Below are positions 56,420 to 64,000 of a stretch of DNA of 64,000 nucleotides, piece by piece. The stretch is taken from the NCBI GenBank assembly GCA_027579435.1, contig JANBPK010000774.1:62001-126000 (forward strand). The letters are read 5' to 3'. The notes beneath the pieces are model-generated. The model was given only the letters and a program-made list of their open reading frames with translations, ran no database searches and was not told the DNA's origin. Position numbers and translations under genes: made by a program. The stretch is from Candolleomyces eurysporus (Eukaryota; Basidiomycota; Agaricomycetes; Agaricales; Psathyrellaceae). The first letter of the stretch is position 1, and every line of letters begins with the position of its first letter.

Positions 56420-57911
56420 CTACTTATTGGCGCGATAATAAAACCTTCGTTCGACGGACGTCAGCTCCGGCTGGCTGTCCCAAAACTCCCTCTCTGATTC
56501 AATCTGACTTCGAACACTAAAATTCGCTTCCACCGAAGTAATCTTTGGCACCAAAGGGCTCACCCCCATCCTCGATTTGACCAACTTCGAAAGTACACAA
56601 GGATTGTAAGCGCAGTCGTACAACGCGAGCCTTATACGTTGGAGATTGGGGAGGAGGATCCAGTCGATTGGGGTACCACTAGACTCGACTTTGAGACGCT
56701 CCAATAAGATGTTCATTCGGCTGCTCTGAACCTCAAGCTCTTCCAAAGAGGAAAGAGAAGGGTGGGTGAGCAGAGGGTAAAGGTTGAAGTCGTTGTTCTC
56801 GTCGCAGAACGAGAGGGATCGCAGAACGGCGTTGGAGCGCTTGAGCATCCCTTTGAGCGTCGCGAACACGGCCTTCGCAAGGGTCTTCTCTCCAGCATCA
56901 AGCGCGGTGTGAATAGCGACTTCGGAGATGGAGGGTATCTCAAGGCGATCCAGGAGCATAGGAAGACTACCGTGTGAGGCCAGCTGAGTGCCGATGAGGG
57001 TGAAGTGCTTCAAGGCCGGTAGGTGAACCATCTGATCCGTCAAGTTAGCTCGAAACGATTCGAGCATCCTACCGGTACCCTGGAAGATGCTCAATTTCAC
57101 TTCCAAGGATTGCAAGCACCGGAATAGGGAAAGGGTGGAGAAGAAATCCAGGTGGTTCTCTATCGCAATCCGGAGCTTGAGCGTTGTGAGACGAGTTGAA
57201 AGAACACCAGATACGACGACTGCGTGCATGACGAGGTCTTGATCCCATAGCTCGACCTCCCTGAGAGCCGGCGAGTCCATTACGAGCTGGCTGAAGTTTA
57301 ACCGCTGTCCGAATCTGCCCCCATTGTTGAACGAAAGCGATCGCAGCTGAGTCATTGGAGCCACGGGAGGAGAAAAGTACGACTCGCTCCAGCGGCAGTC
57401 GAATGTGAATGACCTCCACCGGTTGCTCTCTCCGGCCAGAGCTGCCAAAATCTCTTTGAGAGCTACTCGTAACCCCCGAGAGCGTGGTGGGATGCGGATC
57501 GTCACGTCCAGAAGACGAGAGCCAGAGTTCGGCAGCCAGATTTCTTTGAGGATGTTGAACACCCCGAGTGAGCTACCATTGATGAAAATAACCGCCCAAA
57601 CTCCAGAACTCGAGAATGCGAGCGTGCGCCACTCCTTGCAGACGTGGCTGAGCGTCAAAGGAGTGGTACGGTTGGTGGCATGGGACCCGATGCCAAGTTT
57701 GTCTTCCACGTTCGAAGTGATTCGGGCGTAATGAAAGATTGAAGGCACGGTAGGTTGGGTTCCATTGGACTCGGTAGTGCCAAGCTCGTCTTCCAAGCTG
57801 GAAGTGGGCCGGCGGTCCTCGATGGGGGGNAGCTGGGAGGTGAACGGTATCATCAAAGATCTGCATGAGCGTCTCGTTCGCAAGACGGAAGATGGGAGAT
57901 GTCTGGTTCAT
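56420..57911 (-). CDS. F-box protein, frame broken at one N
   Basis: M-N-Q-T-S-P-I-F-R-L-A-N-E-T-L-M-Q-I-F starts the F-box at the N terminus; the frame moves at N57830 after a G6 run, and removal of the N yields 497 codons. The second F-box half is T-L-S-H-V-C-K-E-W-R-T-L-A-F-S-S-S-G-V-W. The rest is Leu-patterned (L-R-S-L-S-F, L-T-T-L-K-L-R, L-Q-S-L-E-V-K), LRR-like. C terminus R-E-F-W-D-S-Q-P-E-L-T-S-V-E-R-R-F-Y-Y-R matches the end of the F-box gene at 40716-42778, showing that the two are relatives distinct from the A-D family. Probable SCF adaptor. Confidence 0.78.
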
Positions 57912-58566
57912 CGTTGGGGCTGTTCTGAAGAAGAGAATGAGAGTGACGATGGACTACTCGACTTTTATATCGAGTGTCAATGTCCAAGCCGCCACTTGTC
58001 CTTTGTCGGTATATAAACAAACGAAAGCGGTATTCATGCCAAAACAAAGCGAGGAGCTATCACCTTGTATGACTCTTTGTACCTTTGTTACCAAGGAGAC
58101 CTAGAATGTAGCAGGTTTGGGGGATGAGTAGAGTGATCTATATTAGATTAGAAATTCGTGGGTATACAGTATGTAATGTAGATACTAGCGCGTACCCGGA
58201 AATAATGTCAACGACCTATTGTCCTCTATACGAAATGCTCACCTCCTCCACGGAATCTCACCCAACAAGATATTTGGAGGAAGACCTAAATGTCGATGTG
58301 GTCGCCAGGAGAGAAAAGGAATACCAGGCACTGTCATGTCAATACGTATCCAGAAGCTAGGGACTGTAGCAAGCGAGAGCCGTGGTTCACCGCAGGGACA
58401 GTTGGAGCGTCCCTCAGTCGAAGCATCAGCTGAGTCACAACATGCGTCGAGATTCGGTCCTTCATCCAAAGGAAACCCAGCCCAACCCAGCCCAACCCAC
58501 ATCAATACCGACACCACACCCTCCCCTCGCCTCCCACTAAGTTAATTCCACGTCCGAGACTCCCAG
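57912..58566. other. Intergenic region, no gene supported
   Basis: 5' flank of the F-box gene and 3' flank of the next minus-strand gene. A short imperfect repeat of CCCAACCCAG lies at about 58478-58500. Confidence 0.5.
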
Positions 58567-59847
58567 TCACTGTCCAGCAATCTGAACCCTTGCCTTCACC
58601 TGCTCCAAAGCCCTCTCCAAATCCACCTTCGCCGTTGCCTCGAGGACAAACTGTTCGACCAGGGCTGGGATAACGTCTTTTGATAAGAGTAATCGGTGCT
58701 GATTCGGTGTTTCAAGGGAGGAGGAGGAGAGGGAAGACGATGGAAGGAACTCGTTGTATATTTTATCCAGAGCCTCGCTGGATTCTGGCACGATAGCATT
58801 CTGATTGAGGAGGGTTTGGAGGTACTGGGACGCTCTCAACGCTGCGATAGAAATGAAAAAGAAGAGTCAGTAAGATACACAGTGAGGCTAAGACAATGGG
58901 AGGACTGAAGGCGTACCTCGATAATGAGACCACAGCCTCCACGCGCAGAAGAAGAAAGGGAGGTTAGGAATGATTGCTACAACAATGGTTTTTGTCCCGT
59001 GAGTGAGCCGCATAAACCTTTATGACAGAGAGAGAGACGTACGTATGAACTTCAAGGGGAAAGTAAACGGTGTGAGGAGTGACCACGTATAAAGCCCTTT
59101 CCTATGGAGAGGTATCCGGCGTTCAACGTACTCCCTAAGCTCTTGTAGGGCTAGGTTGGGAGTAAGGACTGAAGGCGGGTATAAGAGGGGTATCTAGTCA
59201 AAGTCAAGGTCAACCCAGCGTATTGGAAAATCGCGAGATAATGGGAGAAACGAAAGAAGATGAGGACGAGAAGAGAACACGTACCCGCAACTGCGACGGA
59301 ACCTCCGCCTTCCCAGCGCCAAACAGACCAGGAGCACCAATACTCTTCCTATTCTCCAGTAAACTCTTATTCGAGCTCCGGAAAGGCGTACTGGGACCTA
59401 AAGCAGGGTCTATACTCTTCAACGCGAATTCCTCGAAATCGATACTGTTGAAGTAGCGTTCGCCTGCTTTGTGTACTCTTAGCTGTACACATATCGTCAA
59501 CAATAAAGCCAAGAAAAGGATGCAAGAGGAAAGGAACGTACTCTCCATCCACCCTCAGCCTTCCCAAACCCATCCCACATCCCCACAACCTTCCTCTGCG
59601 CCCAGCTTACTAGCTGGCTTCCTCTCCCCTCCTCGCTCCCCTCTTTCTGTTTGGCCTTGAGGTCATCCAGAAGCTGGAACTGATAATACGTTAATGGGCC
59701 TAGGGAATTAGGATCGCTGATTCTTGTCTCCTCTCCTAGTCGCCGAGCCACTGGTATGCGCGGTCTGGATAATGGTACGGCAATGATCCTTGCGGAAGTC
59801 TTCCCCCGGACCAGGATGTTTCTAGCGAGGGGGGCTAATATCGACAT
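58567..59847 (-). CDS. Mitochondrial K+/H+ exchange-related inner-membrane protein, copy 1
   Basis: Five exons, 59847-59542, 59482-59285, 59193-59043, 58976-58917, 58841-58567, 990 nt in frame, 329 residues. The N terminus is basic and Ser/Ala/Arg-rich without acids for 40 residues, a mitochondrial presequence. W-A-Q-R-K...F-G-K-A-E-G-G-W-R, then the block F-E-E-F-A-L-K-S-I-D-P, then Y-P-P, R-I-P-L-H-R-K-G, P-F-T-F-P, I-I-P-N-L-P-F-F-F-C-A-W-R-L-W-S-H-Y-R-A, all diagnostic of the Mit_KHE1 family (yeast Ydl183c and relatives), linked to mitochondrial potassium/proton exchange. The hydrophobic stretch near residue 225-245 is the likely membrane segment. Donors are mainly GTACGT. A paralogue lies 3 kb away on the same strand. 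Confidence 0.88.
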
Positions 59848-60668
59848 GAGCAACTGCTAGTCAATGGAGGACGATCGTGCAGCGGTAGTCGGAGTGAAGT
59901 AGCACGGGGTAAACTTCAGGGAGGAAAGCGTCGTGTGTGGAGGAGGAAAGCAGGCGTGTTGCGCAGCGTCCACAGCAGGTTCCGGAATTTAAGCAGGATG
60001 AACAGGTGATTTCGACATTGTGTCGAGGCCGACGAACGCGAAGGCAGTGGGCGTAGATGAGAAGCCGTGAATGTGACGCGTCGACTCGNANNCNACGCAG
60101 TGCCGCCGGCNGCNCATGACNNGATCANGAAGAGACCANTGCGTCATAGTTTTCGCCGGCCTCTGAAATGGCCAACGATTCTCTAGTATCGGTCCTCGAT
60201 CAGCTGTTTCCTTCTTGGCTGCTTTCTCTTTGACCAGCTCTTTCCAAATCCACCCTTTCTGCATTCTGTACAATGGCTTTTTTGTTCCTGCTTTGACTTC
60301 TGTATGATTCCGAGTTGTCATCAATTTCAAATTTGCACAGCAAGCTCAAGTCCCCTTCAAGTTCCCTAATATCTCGTCGTCCAAGTCAAAAGTGGGGACT
60401 TTGAACAGGCGAGCTCGAAGTGCCCTTGAGGGCACGCGATAGGCCTTGCCAGAACGTCACTTTTTTNCCTGGATACCATCGTGAGGAGAGTCCCAACTGA
60501 CAGGGACGAGCATCTCAATGATCTCATCCGTACAAGAAGTCAAGTAGTGAGGGTGTCAGAGGTAGGTATTCTTGGTCGATTGGAGCCGCTAGCACACGAC
60601 ATCAATCATATCATATAGGTGGATTAAGACAGGCACCCAATCAATCTCCTTTCATTCCTACTACCACC
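59848..60668. other. Intergenic region with poor-quality sequence
   Basis: Holds the N cluster at 60089-60139 and N60467. A minus frame (59989-60330; M-T-T-R-N-H-T-E-V-K-A-G-T-K-K) is hydrophilic and crosses the Ns; it might be a small gene but cannot be judged. Confidence 0.4.
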
Positions 60669-61837
60669 ATGTCAAACGCCAACGGACCTGGAACGACAAC
60701 TACATCGACTGTGAGCCGTAGGAAGTGGGGTGGTATGGTCTTCTTCAAGGTGTGTATCATAACTATCTAGGGCATCGCCCTCGATGGGTGGAACTCAAAT
60801 GAACGTGATCAGGTCGAGGAGATCATCTTCGAGGTTCCTCGATATAGATTTTCCGAGAGTTCCGAGGTCTTCGAGACCATGTTCGATCTACCTCCCGGAA
60901 GCGAAGGGAACGTCGAGGGACGAGATGAAGGACATCCGATCGTATTGGAGGGCTACGAGGCTGCTCACTTCGACGCGTTGTTGAAGGTTCTCTATCCGAC
61001 GTGAGCATTATCCTACTTCCATGCCTCTAGCTCACAAATTCACGCGATCTCGATAGCCCTGATGACCTGATCTCGGGTACCTTTAAATTGGAGAAGGAGG
61101 AATGGATTGGTGTGCTGAACCTATCGACCAGATGGAGCATGAAGAGGGTAAGAGTGCCCAATTTACGTACCGTGAACCGAGCGATTAAAGGGGGATTGCT
61201 TGTGTTACAGATCAGAAAGCACGCCATTGACGAACTTTCCAAGATACCTCTGGACTTAGTGGAGAAAGTTGCGCTAGCTCGAGAGCATAAAGTTGCCAAA
61301 TGGTTCCGTGATGGGGTGAACGACCTCGTTTCCGAGCACCCTATCCGACCGTTGGCCGAGCTCAAATCTCGACTGGGGATAGAGATGGCGTGTGCTCTGC
61401 TATGGATCCAAGCCCAGAGACCCCAGGAGCGCACAGAAAAGGATTTTGCCATAGCATTATGCTCTTTAGGGTGTCCCTCTTGCTTCAAATCGGTATTCCA
61501 CGCACCTCTAACCAGCTGGTGCTGTAATCGGAGCATATCTGTCGCAGACTACAGTACCATTCGCCTTCTCAATGGGACCTCAGGAACTTTCACATATTCC
61601 GCGAATAGGTTCCAAATCAGCCTGAAATTGACGAGTTTGCGATGCAGTAGTTGCCTTGATAGCTGCCCTATTGATTACCGACCCGACTATCACTGCTCCT
61701 CCTGCAACTCCATCGTAGCTCCTTCAAACTTCAGGCTCATTAACCCCTTGCATCGAAATCGAGCCATTGCTCCAGAGCTCAACGTGAGCGAGATGCTAAA
61801 GGAGGAAATTGCGTCTTACGAGTCTTGGGACGATTAG
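60669..61837 (+). CDS. BTB/POZ-domain protein
   Basis: Four exons, 60669-60749, 60813-61000, 61057-61147, 61211-61837, 987 nt in frame, 328 residues. After a short N tail, V-E-E-I-I-F-E-V-P-R-Y-R-F-S-E-S-S-E-V-F is the BTB core pattern used across Agaricomycetes, followed by L-L-K-V-L-Y-P and W-I-G-V-L-N-L-S-T-R-W-S-M-K-R-I-R-K-H-A-I. A C-terminal part has several Cys pairs (L-G-C-P-S-C, C-C-N-R, S-C-L-D-S-C, H-C-S-S-C) in a zinc-binding-like spacing. These proteins are thought to act as adaptors, often of Cullin-3 ligases; the partner is unknown. It sits between the two Mit_KHE1 genes on the opposite strand. Confidence 0.85.
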
Positions 61838-62880
61838 GTTCTTCCACATATTCATTAAATAGTGCATCAAGTCTCTACACTGCATCCTATGTACGGTTTG
61901 CAAATTAATTCGTCGATTACGAGCGCTCTTGGGCTACTACGGATGTAAGACTGGTAGAAACGGTGGGTGCGAACCACCGATCTAGACGAGTGAAGGTCGC
62001 GAGTGATCGACCTAGGTGGTAACTAGACTGATCTCAGAGGAGTGGTGAGAAATAAAAATTGTTAATTGGGAGAATAAGCAATAAAGGGGGAACGGAAGGA
62101 AGGGAAATGAGCTAAGGGGAAAGCTAGCTATTGATACAGGAGATAAGTGAACCACCTTTATATCCTAAAGATATCACAAGGATCAGGATAGCTATTCCTG
62201 TTCCGGAGAATGGAGACGGAACGGAACCGGTGAGTGCACGCGCACACGAATCGAATGCCGAACTCAAGCCAGCGTTGTGCCTTTAGTGCTCATATCCATC
62301 CAAGACATTTGGCGCCCTAGAAAACCGGTTGAACAACGGTTCTCTCTCGCGCCGGGGTGTTAATATAAGTCGCTTCTAATTGATAGATACTTATATTAAG
62401 CACTATTTGTTTGCCCTTTCCTTCTTACCATCAACAGAAATGTTGACTGACAATCTGCTCCAAGGTATCTCTCCAAGGACGATATATCGTTTTCGCATTG
62501 TGGATATGGGCCGAGGGGATACGGTGTTCTTCTTGGGCGAAAGGCGACATTGAGCCCCAACCCTGTGGCAGAATGCTCAGTTTAGCGCCTGCGCCAACGT
62601 GGTAGTCCACGGGCAGATTTGTTGGACCATCGACCCAAAGCTGAGACCAGTCAAACGCTGTGAAACCCTTCTTTCCATTTCACATTCACACTTGTATTAT
62701 TAAAGCTTTTACACCAGTAATTACACTTACACACATTCAGTTGTAGCCTTGGTTGTGCGAAGCTCGAACGCCCAAAATTCTCTAGCATCTATTGTACACA
62801 CATAGTCCCCGGAAACCAATACGTCTACATCGGATTCGGAAAGCCAGAGCAAAAGGAAAAAAGCGGGGAGATAAAGGCTC
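61838..62880. other. Intergenic region with possible solo LTR
   Basis: No coding region recognised. The possible LTR is listed separately; the remainder holds the 3' flank of the second Mit_KHE1 gene. Confidence 0.45.
61944..62307 (+). mobile_element. Possible LTR of a truncated retrotransposon
   Basis: A TG...CA bounded segment of 364 bp is followed by TTTGGCGCCCTAG, which looks like a tRNA-primer-binding site (TGGCGCC start) right after an LTR. No gag or pol remains, and no second LTR is in the window. Inference from the form alone. Confidence 0.35.
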
Positions 62881-64000
62881 CTACCGCGACTCCTGCTTCG
62901 CTTCTCCATAAATTCTCAACCTAACCTGCTCAAACGCCCTATACAAATCCGCCTTCGCATGAGACCCGAGCTCGAACCGTTCCACAAGCACCGGAACCGC
63001 GTCTTTTGTCAACAATAGCTGGTGCTGTGGAGCTTCTTCTCCCGAGGAAGAAGCGCCTTGTGGAGCGGAAGATGATGTCGACGGTTCGGAGGGTGAGGGG
63101 GAAGGAGACGGAGAGGAGGGTGATGGTGAAGCGAAGTTGGAGTAAACGGCGTCCAACTCTTCGCTGGACTCGGGTACAATAGCGCCCTTGTCCAGCAAGG
63201 TTTCTAGGTATTGGGAAGCTCTATAAGCTGTTTCATCGGCTTGTCAGTACCCAGGCAGGATTGAAGGAAGGAATAGGGCAACGACGCACCTCTATAATGT
63301 GACCACGACCTCCAAGCGCAGAAGAAGAACGGTATGTTGGGTATCACGGCTAAAAGTCAGATATAACGAAAGCGTCAGCAGTTACTGGAGTACAGCAAAA
63401 CGGGAACGTACGTATGATCATAAATGGAGCAGTCAAAGGTGCGATAAACATCCACAGGAAGAACCCTTTCCTGTGCACTGGTATCCGGTGCTGGACGTAC
63501 ATCCGGAGCTCCGAGACAGCCAATTCAGATGTGAGGGCTGAGGGTGGGTAGACGAGAGGTATCTAATGAACGGTTGGCGGTCAGCTCGCTGAAGAATGGC
63601 AAGGCGGGATGAGCGAAGGGAGGGAAAGAAAGAGCACGCACCCGCACCACACCATGCCCACTCCCCGCACCACCCTTCTCCTCGGCCTGTTGTTCTTTTT
63701 GTTCCGAATCTATCTCGCTAGACCTTGGGTGCGTAATCGTAGGTCCCAAAGACGGGTCGATGCTCTTTAGCGCCAGCTCTTCGAATTCCATTCGGTCCAC
63801 GATTCGTTCTCCCGTTCGGAAGACGTATAGCTGTTAACCCAGTTATCGTCAGGTCTAGCTTCGCACGCAGAAGAGGCAGAAGAGAGAGAGAAAAAGAGAA
63901 AGGGATAAAGGGAAACGGACGTACCTTCCACCCTCCCTCAGCCTTGCCAAATCCCGCCCATGTCTCTGCAGCTTTAGCCTGAACCCAAGCCGTGATACCG
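62881..64000 (-). CDS. Mitochondrial K+/H+ exchange-related protein, copy 2 (5' end outside window)
   Basis: Exons seen: 64000-63925 (partial), 63830-63642, 63562-63412, 63349-63290, 63227-62881. Exons 3 and 4 have exactly the same lengths (151 and 60 nt) as in copy 1, and all phases agree. Conserved blocks: F-G-K-A-E-G-G-W-K, F-E-E-L-A-L-K-S-I-D-P, I-P-L-V-Y-P-P, R-I-P-V-H-R-K-G-F-F, V-I-P-N-I-P-F-F-F-C-A-W-R-S-W-S-H-Y-R-A. The C-terminal region has a Ser/Pro-rich insert (S-P-S-P-S-P..) of about 30 residues missing in copy 1. The presequence lies beyond the window edge. Confidence 0.87.

Noticed and set aside
61957..61985. Hairpin GGTGG..CCACC as a possible tRNA or small RNA
   Set aside because: No acceptor, T or anticodon arm fits; it lies inside the LTR-like segment.

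Overview
The window looks like a piece of an Agaricomycete (mushroom-forming basidiomycete) chromosome. Genes are dense on both strands and most are split by introns of about 45-70 bp with GT..AG borders. The gene content is typical of that group: FunK1-type kinases, DUF6534-type seven-helix membrane proteins, many F-box/LRR-like proteins, a BTB protein, an M43-type secreted metalloprotease and a BNR-repeat secreted protein. The species cannot be named from the sequence. Isolated Ns sit mostly at homopolymer runs, and in all seven coding places I could test, removing the N restores the reading frame. Most 'broken' genes here are therefore probably assembly artefacts.

Layout. 1-8.3 kb: tail of an unknown gene, a secreted BNR protein (+), an F-box gene (+), then two tandem paralogues of an unknown family (-), the second with a mitochondrial-type presequence. 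8.5-13.2 kb: a complete 21-exon SMC6 gene (Smc5/6 DNA-repair complex), for which I give a full splice model. 13.2-22.9 kb: a tandem array in which an F-box gene and the 3' end of SMC6 were copied together, giving three intact F-box paralogues separated by decayed SMC6 pieces, and a fourth rearranged relic. 24.2-26.0 kb: a multi-pass membrane glycoprotein. 28.0-38.0 kb: a segmental duplication carrying a DUF6534-type gene and the promoter of a FunK1 kinase; only the first copy keeps the kinase. 38.1-42.8 kb: a hairpin (MITE-like) element, a small coiled-coil gene, a 16-bp minisatellite and a long F-box gene. 43.2-44.9 kb: a signal-peptide M43 metalloprotease with a fully resolved seven-exon model. 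45.3-52.2 kb: a FunK1 promoter and 5' relic, a seven-helix receptor-like gene and a second FunK1 gene. 52.9-53.3 kb: a four-exon metallothionein gene (16 Cys in 62 residues), too short and too split to show as an ORF. 53.8 kb: tRNA-Glu(CTC). 54.5-57.9 kb: two more F-box genes, one with an in-frame TGA where its paralogues have Trp. 58.5-64 kb: two tandem genes for a mitochondrial K+/H+-exchange-related inner-membrane protein, flanking a BTB gene and a possible LTR.

Main themes are repeated local duplication (F-box, FunK1, DUF6534, mitochondrial K+/H+ exchange and the unknown mitochondrial family all occur as neighbours) and decay of the extra copies. The most unusual structure is the SMC6-3'-end/F-box array. 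The most useful new gene call is the metallothionein.
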